Shown here: one piece after another, positions 37,481-49,988 of the stretch
Numbering within the stretch: the first letter of the stretch is position 1
Layout of the letters: the number at the start of each line of letters is the position of its first letter
Position numbers and translations under genes: made by a program
The notes under the pieces: generated by a model
Told to the model about the DNA's origin: nothing
The model's input: only the letters and a program-made list of their open reading frames with translations
The model's database searches: none
Origin: Vitis vinifera
Taxonomy: Eukaryota > Streptophyta > Magnoliopsida > Vitales > Vitaceae
DNA: 64,000 bases
Assembly (NCBI RefSeq): GCF_030704535.1
Contig: NC_081818.1
Span: forward strand, 29,530,001 to 29,594,000
Direction: 5' to 3'

Positions 37481-39980
37481 GCAAAGATAAAGTGGGTGGT
37501 GCAAGTGAGCAATGAGAAGTGGGAACTCGTCAATTAATAGGAAGGGAAGCTTAAAAGCTATGTTCCAAAGATAAGAGACTTTTACTCATCTTGCACGCCT
37601 ATCACATGGTTTTATTTCTCAAATCACGTGACGCATGTGACTGCCAACTATTAACGTGTTTTTGTATTGTTGACCTTGTAAGACCTAGGAGGTCAGCCTT
37701 CTAAATCCCCAAGAATTCCGTCATCCAGCCTCTCTAAATTAAAAAAAAAGAAGAGAAAACTCCTACTTTCCTTGAGGAATCTAAAGTTTATAAAACATTT
37801 TCGCGTAAAAGTTTGATAATTTGGTAATAGAAACAATACTTTCTATTTATTCTTTCTAGAACTTTATATAAGAATATAGTGTTTATTATTTCTTTCTAGA
37901 AATTTATATAAGATTGTAGTGTGAGTCATGAATATCCTAAAATAAAATAAAATAATACAATTTCCTAAATTAAGATAATCTCTCAAATATTATTAATATT
38001 TTATAATGGAAATATTGACAGGAATTCATTTTATGTATCTTTCTTTTGTCCTCATTTATTCTTTCCCTTAATATTCATCACACATTTATTTTGACTTAGT
38101 TTAGATTAATTAGTTTCAATTGATTTTTAAAAATCAAAAACTTCTTTTTAAGTTCAATTTTACCCTCTATACTTTTCTTTAAAAAAAAAAGAATTTTATT
38201 TGAAAATGACTAAAATATTACTTTTCGTAGAAACCTTATTATGGTCAAAATACAAGGGAAATAAAACTACGAGAAAAAGTAAAAGAAAATAAAAGTTAAG
38301 AAAAATAAAAAAGAAAAATTTTAAATAAATAATTTTTTTATGCTACTTCAAATTCATTTCACTTGTTTTACCTATTCTATATAAAAATTAAATATTTTTA
38401 AAGTATATAAATTTTTTTACTAATTTTAAGTATAATTTCTTTCATATTTTTCATAATAACACTATATATATATAATTCTTCGACTTTGGTTTCAACTTAT
38501 AATTTTAAGACAAATAGAAAGTCTTCTCAAGCGAAGACACATTGGAATTACGTCCTATTTGAAAACTATTTTTTAAAACTGTCATTTGATTTAAAACTAT
38601 TTTATAAAATAAAAGTCTGATTGATGATCTTAAATGTTTTTAACATATTTTTAATATTTTTAAATTAATTTTAATGTCTACTAATTTGTTTTTAATCATT
38701 TTTTAAGGGATAATTGTGTTTTGGACCCTAAGCCAAAAAAATTAAGATTATGAAAGTTGCATAATTGATGGGAATGATATAAAATGTGAAGAGAACAATA
38801 TACCCTTTAAAACTATTTTGAGTATTTTCTATCATAATGTTTGACAAAAAAAAAATTTAATTTTTTTTAATAATTATTCTGAAAATTTATTATTTTTAGA
38901 AAACTAATTTAAAATATATATATATATATATATATATATTCTAAAAATATATCATTTTAAAAAATAATTTTGACATATTTTTAGTTATTTTTTACATACA
39001 TAATTTAAAAATATATATATATTTTTCAAGATGATTAATTATTAAATAATAATAATAATAATTTATTTTCATTTTTTTGTAAAAGGGTGTATTTTTTTCC
39101 GAATCACTAAATTAAAGTAAAATTTATTGAGGTTTACAAAAGGAATAAAATTTAAATTAATATTTTCCTACTCTTTTTTTTCATAATTAATAAAGGTGAT
39201 TTTTTGAAAAATAAAAAATTCATATCCTTCTTCTCAATTTCCATATTTTCTCTAGATCTTGAACTTAAATAGTGAATTTATATGGACCAAATCTTAATTT
39301 TTGGGCCCAATTAGTTTCAAAATACAATTGTCCCTTTTTAAAAAACAATCCTCAAAAAATAAATAAAAATAATTAAAAAATATTAAATTATTATTCAATT
39401 TTTTTTTATTAAACGCATTTTCTATTTTTTTTGTTCTCCAAAAAAAAAACATTATTTTTTAAAGCAATAATCAAATAGCTTCTATTTTTACTTAGTTTTC
39501 ACTTCTCTAGTAAAATTTATTCCATCCTCAATATTCAGGCCAGTACAATTATTTTTCTTTTGTATATAACCCTGCGAAGTAAAAGGTTCTGCCCAGGTGT
39601 TTGACTTAAAAAGGAAGGGGGAATAATAACGCTGTATTCAATACGTCTTCATCATACGCAATATGGTACCATCATTATATGTCTGCATAGAAGCAATCAT
39701 TTTGAAAACTATCAACCATGACGATAACATGCAGTGCCCACAAGCCTGCCAATGACCCTCTAAAACTTACATATAAGTAAAAGAAATAAAAATAAATCCT
39801 CTATCTAAGTGTACAAGTTCCAATAGATGTTTTGAATTCAACAAATACATGGGAGTTTATACATGACATGCCATTTGTGCCACATGCTATATGTATTTGA
39901 TGGGCATTGTAGGGACCAGCTACATTTGACTAGTTTGGTATAGCCATGGCCAAGCTGAATGTGAATAATGATGTTAGTTA

Positions 39981-40140
39981 TTAGAATGTGAATAACAATG
40001 TTGGTTGTTCGTGGACCACGTAGTACAACTCGCTTATCATGAATACAAAAAATTTGATTATTAGAATGTGAATAACGATGTTGGTTGTTCTTGGACCACA
40101 TAGTACAACTCCCTTATCATGAATACAAAAAATTATCATT
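39981..40140 (+). repeat. 80-bp tandem duplication
   Basis: Units 39981-40060 and 40061-40140, both starting TTAGAATGTGAATAAC, differ at only a few positions. A partial third unit (GAATGTGAATAATGATGTTAG) precedes them. Confidence 0.88.
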
Positions 40141-41969
40141 GAAGGTATCAAAATTTTAATTGAGTTCTATCTCGTCGCCTTTTGTGTATAACGCGTGCAT
40201 GGGTCCTCCCATCATAAGTTACACCAATTTGAATGACAAAACCTTCAATTAGACATTTAATATAAAGTCAGCTCATTGATACCCACAAATCAAAAGACAT
40301 TTTAAATTTTTGTATAAAAACTTAAATCTATTGACAAACAGACTACGTGGATAAACTAATAACATATATAAATAGTTAGTCATGCAAATATCACAAACAC
40401 GCTGAAATAAATCATCAACTCTCGAGTTATGTTGTCCCCAACATAAATACTAGGAATTTGTATATTTTTTTACTAGTGTAAAAAGCATCAATGAATTAAA
40501 TGTCATTGTTTATTATTTTTTATATAGTGTTAGCCATTCTCTCATCTTTTTTTAATAATTTTGCACTCATGAGTCTCTATCTATGCAAGTCATATTCTCA
40601 ATCTTAATTAAAGTCTCACTCTTCTTTCCATTGGTGTGCCTAACTTCCCCCTTATCTTCTCGACTCTTCCTTCAATTTTGTAGTTTGGAATGACAAAATT
40701 GTATGTATCTTCATAGTGAAGTTTCAATACGCAACTACAAGGATTTAGTTGTCACCTAAAGTAAATACATTATAAAGTAAATGTATCCACAATTTAATGG
40801 TCCTTTTCAAAATTATTATTATAAAGGAGAGTTTAATCTTCAATTCTTTCTTCAAAAACACTCCTATGATTCTATGAAAACATTTTGATGAAAAATCAAT
40901 TATTCTTTAAACATAAACCAAAAGATATTTCCACAGAGTTTTAAAAATTAATTATTTAAAAAAGCATTTGGTAAATGTTGTTGTTAAAATCATTAGTATT
41001 TTTTTTTTTTTAATGTATCACGTTATAAACATCTCATTTTTATGAGAAAATACTTTTTAGTGTTAAAAAACACTTTAATCATTCAGAATCAATCTTAGAA
41101 TCTGTATGGAATAATTTTAAGAAGAGTTTTTAGGTCAAAAAGTTTTTTTATTTTTTAAATGAGGAGTTTATCAAATAAATATTTTTAAAAATATAAAAAA
41201 ATTATTTATAATATTAAAAAATCTATTATATAATTTTTACTGAAAACGTTAAATTAATTAAAAATGTGTTTAACAACATTTTTTATGAAAATATTTTCGG
41301 TAGAAGTGGTTTTTAAAAAAATGTTTTTCAAAAAATTGACTAATTAAGTTTTTATAAGTAATTTTTTATGTTTTAAAAATGTTTTTAAAATTTCGTAAAA
41401 CATGAAATTTTATTTTAAAAATACTTTTTAAATTTGAAGTGTTTTTTAAAAACATTGTCATGATTGTCCATAGATTTTTAATTGGTTTTTTTAATGCGGA
41501 ATACTATAAATATCTTTTAAAATTTTATAAAAATTAGAATCCCTACGTAGTACTAAAGTCCATGAAAGTGTTTGGGTGGGTAGAAATCTCCCATCGATCG
41601 TGTTAGTGCGCTTTAATAATGAGCGACACGACAATTCATAAAGGAGTACCACAAGTTGAAAATTTCAAACCCTATCCACAAAGGACGACTGATAAAACGT
41701 GAGGCTGAGATTTAATAATAAAATTTAGTATTAACGACACGCACATCTTCTGACTCTTGTATGGGTAAAATGAAATATAATAAAATTTATTTGTAAAAAT
41801 TATACAATAATTGATATAAAATAACAACATTACCGTACAAAAAAAGGAGGGCCAATAAAAAAATGTTTTATTTTTTAATATTTTTATTCAATGGTTCAGA
41901 TTTAATTTCGAATAACAATATTGAGATTGAAATTTCAATTTAAAATAGAAGGATCGAATAGAGAGGACA

Positions 41970-42085
41970 AAATTGGTGATAATGAAGTTGGCATGTGAAC
42001 ATGTGGTGTAAGTGGTTGAGATGAGGTGACAACGACGGGAGTGGACAGCATTTTACTCGAAGTAATGTTTTTCCCCACAAACTCC
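41970..42085 (+). repeat. Dispersed repeat with core GAGATGAGGTGACAAC
   Basis: Shares GGCATGTGAAC, GAGATGAGGTGACAACGACG, GGAGTGGACAGCAT and CTCGAAGTAATG with the copy at 45119-45300. The core also occurs at 20281-20360 and 28677-28760. All four copies are in the same orientation. Confidence 0.7.
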
Positions 42086-44090
42086 CCAACGTCTCTTTCA
42101 ACCCCGACACTCGAGTTTGTATCCAAATTGAATTTGATTTCGATTGAGCATATCTGAGTTTTATGGCCGCAGAGATGCAAATGTAAATTTCCTTACTCGA
42201 ATTATGATATAGCCCCCTATTGATTGAATTTATCACAATTTAATGGTCCGTCTAAGTTATGATACAATTTTTTGTTTATGTTCTAGAATAAATTCGATTG
42301 ATGGAATATTTTCTATTTTAAATCCAAATAAATATTTATAATTTTAAAATATATTTACATGATTAGAAAATATGAGATCAATTTTGATACTATTTATAAT
42401 AGACTGTATCTAATCATATAAATATTATCTGTTTTTAAATCGAACTCTCTCTTCCATCTAACTTGGATAGAGTATATACACGTAAAAAATTTATAAAAGA
42501 GTTATAAACAAAAAGACTTGTTATAAACAAAAGAATTACATCAATTTATAACCGTTTTATAAATCTTTTATTTATAACTCTTTTATTTCATTAATAAAAA
42601 AATGGGTTATAATATGAAAAGAAGAAGACGTGTCACAACAATTTTCCCACTTATCACACTCCAAACCATATGAATGTAAGTTGTTTTGAAAATTTAAACT
42701 CTAAGATTTTGGGATGTGACAACTACAACTTTTAGTGGTATTTGAATAGGGCACGGAATTAAATTTTTAACGTTTTGTCGTATTCAATCAAAAAACACAA
42801 GGATTGGACCTTGAGAATCCATGAAATTTATACACTAATTATAGTGTGCTAGTTTTTGGGTAGGAAAGGACATCTTCCTAGTTATCAGAGATTAGGGCTC
42901 TATTTCCATTAGATTGGCTTATGAAAAGTCCCAATTTTTTTTTTTTAAGATTAATATTTTCCTTTGAAGATCATGTGCATGGCAACAAAATGTTATTAAA
43001 AATAAGATTTAAGTATTAGGCTATGGCAACAAAATGTTATTAAAAATAAGATTCAAGTCTTTGTTAAGTAATAGGCTATGTCAGATTCTCGAAAAATTTA
43101 AAGAGAGAATATAAAATAAATATAAAGAAAGAGTATAAGATAGGAAATTAAAAGTAAAATAAATAAAAAAATAAATCGATAAATTATTTTTTATATACTG
43201 TTTTAAACTTATTTTATTTATTTTAATCATCTTATATAAAAATTAAATAATTTTAAAATATATAAATTTTTAAATAATTTTAATCATATTTAATTTTTTT
43301 TAAATATTTTTCATAGTAAAATCAAATTTGAAAAAAATTCATTTTCGACATCTTTTTCTTTTCTTAATAATTTTTGGAAATTGAAAAAACATTAATGAAA
43401 TATAATTCAAAACAAAAAAAAAAACCTCGCACCAAATCTAGAAGGACAACAAACTTAAAATTTCAGGCATGATAATATCATTTCAATAACAAATTTCTAT
43501 TTCTACTTTTTGCACCTAAAAGTAACGTACTGTCCCGAATCAAACTTTAATGTGTGCGCCAACCAAATTAAAGTCCCAACTCCAACTCTGCCTGCCTTGA
43601 AAAAAGTGGAGCAAAATGAAAATGTGGATGGAAAATCAAAGCCTAGCGGATTGCATTTTTGTTTTGTTTTTTGGTGTGTGATCTTGAAAACCCAACCTCA
43701 TGCACACATTTGTACATTGGATATAGCTGCTTATATGTTAACATCAATGAATTATCGATAGTCAACAATAATCAAAGTTGTGGCTTCAAAAAGCAAGTGG
43801 GGATATTAGGTAAAAATAATGGTTTGTCATATGCCTTTTGATGGATTTCAATAACTAAGCCAACCAACCAGGAGATGGAGCTTTTATATGGAATATATTT
43901 TCTAACTTTACTCACAAATTTTGAAATAATACAACTGTTTTAATTACACTTCTATGGAAATACTTGGACAAAGATTCAATTAGAGCAGTGTCATGCTATT
44001 ATATTCTATTTATATGATACTATAAGGGTTTTTCTACTCATGGTTTATAGGCCAAAAAAAAAAAAAAAAAAAGTCATAGTTTTACATTGA

Positions 44091-44480
44091 GCCTATTTGG
44101 GACTGTTTTTTAGGATATATTTTTATTTTCTAGAATAAAGAACACAAGAAACACGTTTGACAACTAAAAACTATTTTTTATTTTCTAATCTTAAGAATAT
44201 AAAATATGATGTTTTCATATAACATATTTTAGTTATTTTTTGTTATTTTCACTTGTTTTCTGATGATTGTTTTAAGAAATAATTATACAAACATGTAGAA
44301 TGATTAAAAATGAAATACTACATATAAAAATTATTTTTAAAAATATTAAAAATAGATTAAAAATATTTTAGGTTTTCAAACATATTTTTGTTCTATAAAA
44401 ATCATAAAACAATTTTCAAAAACTGTTCTCAAATACAATTTTTTAGAATAATTTTCAAAAACAATTACCAAACAAACTCT
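44091..44480. mobile_element. hAT-like MITE
   Basis: A non-coding AT-rich block bounded by GCCTATTTGGGACTGTTTT on the left and ACAATTACCAAACAAACTC on the right, imperfect inverted ends. Its internal wording matches 9070-9300. Confidence 0.55.
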
Positions 44481-44483
44481 CTA

Positions 44484-45059
44484 TCATTGTGTTTGTTAGT
44501 AATTCTAAGAAGTGCTTCTAACCTTTTAGCACATGAAAATTTTATCTTCAAGTATTATTAGAAAAGTTAAAATAAAAATTACCTAAAATAATTGTCAAAC
44601 ATATTTTTAAAGTTTATTTGATAATGATTCTAAAAAACGTTTCTAACATTTTTAACACTTGAATGATAAAAATTTTCAAGTATTAAAAATATTAAAAGCG
44701 CTTCCTAAAATCACTATCAAACGGATTCTTAGTCTTTCTAACACTTGAAAATTTTTATCTTGTAAGTATTAAAAAACTAAAAACACTTTCTATAATCACT
44801 AAGTACACATATTTAGAGTGTGTTTGACAATAATTTTAAAAAGTGTTTTTAATCTTTTTAATACTTGAAAATTTTCATTTTTCAAAGTATTAAAGATATT
44901 AGGAACACTTCCAAGAATCATTAATAAATATATTTTTAGAGTGCGTTTGAGAGTGATTATAGAAAGCGTTTTTACTATTTTTAATACTTAAATGATAAAA
45001 ATTTTCAAGTATTAAAAATATTAAAAGCGATTCCTATAACCAGTGTCGAACGACCTCTC
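44484..45059. repeat. Tandem array of palindromic MITE-like units
   Basis: Four to five consecutive units of about 125 bp (starting near 44484, 44607, 44730 [shortened], 44811 and 44933). Each has a left arm of the type GTTTGATAATGATTCTAAAA, the central ACTTGAATGATAAAAATTTT, and a right arm of the type AAAATCACTATCAAAC inverted to the left arm. Copies have diverged from one another. Confidence 0.7.
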
Positions 45060-45118
45060 AATATTGTATAAAGAAACAAGAATTCCACGTTAGCAGCACC
45101 TCAAATTCATGGAAAACA

Positions 45119-45300
45119 AAATCGATGATAATGAACTTGGCATGTGAACGTGTAGAGAAATTAAAATGTGGAGAAATTGATGATAATGAAGACGGCATGT
45201 GAAATGTGAAGTGGGCTGAGACTTGAGATGAGGTGACAACAACAGGAGCGTACAGCATCTCACTCAAATTCATGGACATTTCCCACGAACTTTCAAAGAC
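45119..45300 (+). repeat. Dispersed repeat with core GAGATGAGGTGACAAC (longest copy)
   Basis: The fullest copy of the four-member family. It contains an internal duplication of ATGATAATGAA..GGCATGTGAA. The minus strand reads EMLYAPVVVTSSQ, against KMLSTPVVVTSSQ at 41970-42085. Confidence 0.7.
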
Positions 45301-47540
45301 TACCAACAATGGCTCTAGTTGCTCTAGTACACCAACCGACCTCCTCTGTTTCGAAAATATTCAAAAATTATTTTGTAATATAAAAGTTTGTTTACTTTTT
45401 AATTTCTTCGTCCTATTTAATCATTCTTTATATCTATATAATTATTTTTTTAAATAATTTTAAAAAACAATTAAAATATATTATTTAAAAATATTTCATT
45501 TTTTATTTTTAAGGACAAAAATCTATTTTTTTTATTTTTTATATATTTTTTATTTTTTCAATAAAAACTATTTTTTAAAATAATTCTAGAAAAACATTTA
45601 TTGAGAAAAACTTGATATACACTTAACCTAAAAAATAACTTTTATATCTAATACTTTATTTTTAATAATTGTGTTTGTACAATTATTTTTAAAAAAATGA
45701 AAATAACTAAAAAAAAAAAATTTTTAAACGCCTTATTTTCTATTTTTCAATTGTTTATCGTGTTTTTTCTGATTTTTTTTTTTTTTTTACTCTAAAGAAT
45801 AGAAAGCTCATTTTAAAAATATTTTCCAAAAGATTGCCTTAGATTTTATGTCCAAATTCAATCCATTCAACACTGAAAATAGTGCATAGTTTGGGTTGGA
45901 AAGTAAATCTGTTTTTGAGGCTATTGTTAAAGTGTCACCAATTCATTCCATTTAAACAAGTCCAAATTCTTCAACCTTTTCTACCATGACCACTTACAAA
46001 AGACTGAGAGGCTCTGTCTGGTTTGACCTTTTTGAAAAGATCAATTTTTTTATAAGTTTTTGCATATATTTAAGTAATTTTGTTAAAAGACCTTCACATA
46101 AAAATAAGGAAAATATTATTTTTGTCCCAAAATATATAGGGTTTCTAATAGGAAAAGGTCATCCTACCCTTTCTATTTATTTATTTATTTATTTTCTAAT
46201 TCAATTAAATCTTAATACATGAGCCTAATAGTTGAATTTGAATGTCTGGCCTAATTTAATTGACCTATAAACAACTTTGGATAACTTAAACCCAAACCAA
46301 AATTAAAACCATTCTATATTTAAATAACCCAATTATTTATTACCTTAAATTAAATTACAAAATAACCTAAGTTCCTAGTTGGGGTGTCACAAGAATGAAA
46401 ATTTAAGAGTTATCAATACTTAATACAAGATGTACAATAAGTTTCCAATTTGATCTAAGCTCTTAGTCGATGGGTCAACAATGTACATCAAAATCACTTT
46501 CAATTAACAATACATTTTTTAAGATTATTAAGCAATATATATTAAACTCACTCAAGGTTGGACTCTTACCATCTCACATCAAGGTAACCTCGAATCATGT
46601 TCATTGGTTGATTCCAATCGAATTCTAGGGATATAACCCTTGTTTCAAGCAGTTGTCGCACAATATTGTGCCTTAGGCGTATATGTCTGTTATTCCCATT
46701 AAATATCTTACTCTTAGCCTTAGCAATTGTAGCTTGGCTATCACAATGCATAGACACAGACGGGGCTGGTCTCGTCCATAAAGGGATATTTGCTAAGAGG
46801 TTTCTAAGCCACTCAGCCTTAAAACTTGCATTTTCTAAGGCAATAAACTCAGCCTCCATATTAGACCGAGTAATGCAAGTTTGCTTGGCAGACTTCCAAG
46901 AAACTGCACTTCCACCAAGAATGAAAACATATCCACTAGTGGATTTCATCTCATCTGAATCTAAAATCCAATTTGCATCACTAAATCCTTCAAGGACACT
47001 TGGAAATCCACTAAAGCACAAACCATGGTTAATGGTGCCTCTCAAATACTTAAAGACTCTATGAACAGTAGTCCAATGGTCCTAATTAGGACTTTAGGTG
47101 TACCGACTCAATCTACTTACTGCATAAGCAATGTTAGGTCTGGTACAATTCATTAAGTACATTAGGCTCCTTATGATTTAAGCATACTCTATTTGGGTAA
47201 CACTATGTTCTCTATTTTTCTTCAGTTGTGAGCTGGGATCATAAGGAGTTGACACTGGTTTACAATCAAAGTGTTCAAACTTCCTTAGGATCTTTTCAAC
47301 ATAGTGCTCTTGAGAAAGTTTAAGCCCATTAGGTGTTCTAGTTATTTTAATTCCTAGAATCACATTTGCCTCTCCTAGGTCTTTCATATCAAACTTAAAA
47401 CCTAGGAATTTCTTGTAAGGTATTTTATTTTGAATATGGCATGCGAATAGGATAACCTCCCCCCACAACTTCAAGGGTGCTCCTGAACTTACCAACATTG
47501 CATCAAAGGTTTTAGGACCTAGTTTTCGTTTTTTTAAGTT

Positions 47541-47727
47541 CAGGGAGAAGAACTTTAGCTAAACACCCCCACACTTTTAGGTATGCTATATTAGGTGCAT
47601 AACCCTTCCACAACTCATTAGGAGTTTTACCAGTTTTCCAGGTTGGTAATAGATGAGAACCATCTTCTGGTTTTAGGTTAGTCAAAATGTGTTCCAAGTT
47701 CACCACATCAATTGCAGAGAAAACCCT
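47541..47727 (-). repeat. Duplicated gag-integrase module, copy 2 of the scrambled Copia
   Basis: About 187 bp near-identical and in direct orientation to 48371-48556, about 830 bp away. Here it splits the reverse transcriptase. Confidence 0.88.
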
Positions 47728-48370
47728 TTAGGTTAGTTCCAAAGATCAGCATGTCATCAACATAAAAAAAGATGACTACACATGTGTTATCCTCATACTT
47801 GCTATAGATACACTTATCAGCATTAGTAATGGAATATCCATTAGTTACTAACACATGATCAAACTTGTTATGCCACTGTTTAGAAGCTTGTTTTAACCCA
47901 TATAGCGATTTAACCAGCTTACACACCTTTTTCTCCTTCCTTGGAATTACACAACCCTCAAGTTGATCCATATAAATTTCCTCTTCCAAATCCCCACTCA
48001 AGAATGCGGTCTTAACATCCATTTGGTGTATCATCAAATTATGAATGGAAGCTAGAGCAATCAATACTCTAATTGATGTTATTCTAGTCACAGGGGAAAA
48101 TGTGTCAAAGTAATCTACATCCTTCATTTGTTTAAAGCCTTTGGCAACTAAACGAGTTTTATACTTCTCTATGGACCTATCTTGTTTTAACTTTCTTTTA
48201 AAGATCCACTTCCAACCAATAGTCATTGCACTAGGGGGTAAATCTACTAACTCCCAGGTATGGTTATACATTATTGATTCGATTTCACTGTTAATGGCCT
48301 TCTTCCATAATGGTGCATCAGGAGAAGTTATAGCTTCTTTGTAGGATCTAAGGTCCTTATCTTTTAGGTT

Positions 48371-48556
48371 TAGGGAGAAGAACTTTAGCTAAACACCCCC
48401 ACACTTTTAGTTATGCTATATTAGGTGCATAACCCTTCCATAACTCATAAGGAGTTTTACCAGTTTTCCAGGTTGGTAACAGATGAGAACCATCTTCTAG
48501 TTTTAGGTTAGTCAAAATGTGTCCCAAGTTCACCACATCAATTGCAGAGAAAACTC
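48371..48556 (-). repeat. Duplicated gag-integrase module, copy 1 of the scrambled Copia
   Basis: Same module as 47541-47727, here between the gag start and the reverse transcriptase. It reads gag (NLGHILTNLKLEDGSHLLPTW) fused to integrase (KTPNELWK). Confidence 0.88.
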
Positions 48557-48659
48557 TTTCCTGTCATCTCTTAAAGAATGTCTCATTGAAGGGATCAATT
48601 TTAGAGGTGTCAAGACAGGTGTGAACTAGGGAAGGTTCCATTTGGATATATTTCAAGAT

Positions 48660-49289
48660 TGTTGGAATTTAAGGGTATGGAAACAAAATACTAGCCCAAA
48701 TTACACAAACAAAGAACATAATGAATAAAAAGAAAAACTTGTCAGTTGAGGCGTGACAAACACTGTCCTTAAAATAGATCCACCCTCCTCGAAGACGAAC
48801 TTGGTGCACTAGGGTATCAGTGGTCTACTTTCAGGATTCAACAGTCAGATCTCACCTTGGGTGCACTCTGAAAGCGAGATGTGTATAACTCAGGTTTTTG
48901 AATAAATTCCTCCAAATAGTTGTATGAAAATACTCCCTAAAAAACTCTCTGAAAAAAAAAATTCTAAAAAATTGGTATCTATGTATAGAGAAGGGTGACT
49001 TGCTTTTATAGGCCACTAACACAGTCCCAATGGGAATCTACTTGTAATTAGAAGATGATACAAAGTGGAAGGTGATTCTACTTATAAAATGAATGAGACT
49101 CCACTAGCACAATCCCAAAAGGACTCTTCCCAAAAATATAACACTAATAGAATAAAATAAAATAAAAAATAATTCTCAATAGGACACTTCCCAAAAATAT
49201 AAGATTAATAGAATAAAATAAAATAAATTAAATTAAATTAAAATTAATTTCCAAAAATAAAAATAGAAATTATTTACACTCTTCCTACA
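48660..49289 (-). repeat. LTR of the scrambled Copia element
   Basis: 630 bp beginning TGTTGGAA and ending TTCCTACA (imperfect inverted ends, TG..CA). It lies immediately upstream of the gag start on the element strand, as a 5' LTR should. No partner LTR is visible and no primer-binding site is evident after it. Confidence 0.6.
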
Positions 49290-49390
49290 ATAACTTCCAT
49301 CTTGGCAGGGTAAGCACATGAACCCATAGCAAGCATTTTGATTCCATACTCTGAAGCCATGGAACTAACTGATAGCATAGTCATTTGCAA

Positions 49391-49646
49391 ACCAGTATCA
49401 GGTGGCTCTATGAACCCAACAAGAACTCTAGGGCCAGCGATTGCCAGTGCTGACTACAAGGGGATTTGGGTGTATGCGGTTGGACCAGTATCAGGCACAC
49501 TACTGGGGACATGGTCCTTTAATTTGATTCGGGTCACAGAGAAGCCAGTGCAAGCAATATCTTCTCACTCATTTTCACTCAAACTAAGCATAATGAGGAG
49601 CAATGCTTGGGAGATTTCCAGAAAAGATCCTCTGAATCATCTATAA
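49391..49646 (+). pseudogene. NIP-type aquaporin last-exon fragment
   Basis: The frame reads PVSGGSMNPTRTLGPAIASA, then GIWVYAVGPVSGTLLGTW and LIRVTEKPVQAISSHSFSLK. This is the final exon of a nodulin-26-like intrinsic protein: second pore loop, last membrane helix and C-terminal tail. The pore motif NPA is changed to NPT. No other NIP exon is found upstream; a Copia LTR lies directly to the left. NIPs conduct water, glycerol and metalloids. This is an isolated exon, possibly moved here by a transposon, and should be treated as dead. Confidence 0.8.
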
Positions 49647-49988
49647 TAAGACTCAATCTATAAATGATGATGAATACTATAAGCTAATAAGCCTATGGCA
49701 TTTAGTTTGCCCTTGATGCCCATAAGAGCTTGTATCTGTTGTACGTTTTATATCTACATGCATATGATGTATTATAGTATTGATTGAAAGAATTTAGTCA
49801 TTAAAAATTGAAAATGAAAAGGCAAAATGACAAAAACTTTCTCTCTCAAAAGCATTATTTAAGCGATCAATAAGTGGGCATCAGAACATATTAGTACATC
49901 TAGTCAGACATTCCTGACCTAATAAAAAAACTGCAACTAAGAAACATGTCCATATATGTGTTTGTCTCGTAGACATTAATTACACAAC

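Larger units (their letters stand above)
37481..46565. other. AT-rich intergenic DNA
   Basis: About 9 kb with no gene I can support. It holds long A/T runs, an (AT)n run at about 38915-38940, an 80-bp tandem duplication (39981-40140), two dispersed-repeat copies (41970-42085 and 45119-45300), a MITE (44091-44480) and a MITE-like tandem array (44484-45059). Short open frames, including 43510-43761, have no family features. Confidence 0.55.
46566..49289 (-). mobile_element. Scrambled Copia element with one LTR
   Basis: Minus-strand order: LTR (49289-48660); gag start (MEPSLVHTCLDTSKIDPF, from about 48640); a gag-to-integrase junction (TWKTG joined to KTPNELW); reverse transcriptase first half (48340-47708, with KARLVAKGF-like TRLVAKGF and FFYVDDMLIF); a second copy of the gag-integrase module (47727-47541); another integrase piece (LVSSGAPLKLWGE); reverse transcriptase second half (FKFDMKDLGEANVILGIK); and RNase H (47045-46566, with [14 protein letters not shown] and HCDSQATI). 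Integrase is thus fragmented and out of order. No 3' LTR is found. It cannot encode a working polyprotein. Confidence 0.82.

Noticed and set aside
43510..43841. Open frames of 83 and 60 codons in intergenic DNA
   Set aside because: No family motif, signal, or second exon is seen, and they overlap each other in different frames.
48141..48344. 67-codon plus-strand frame
   Set aside because: Antisense of the Copia reverse transcriptase start (AITSPDAPLWKKAI on the minus strand).
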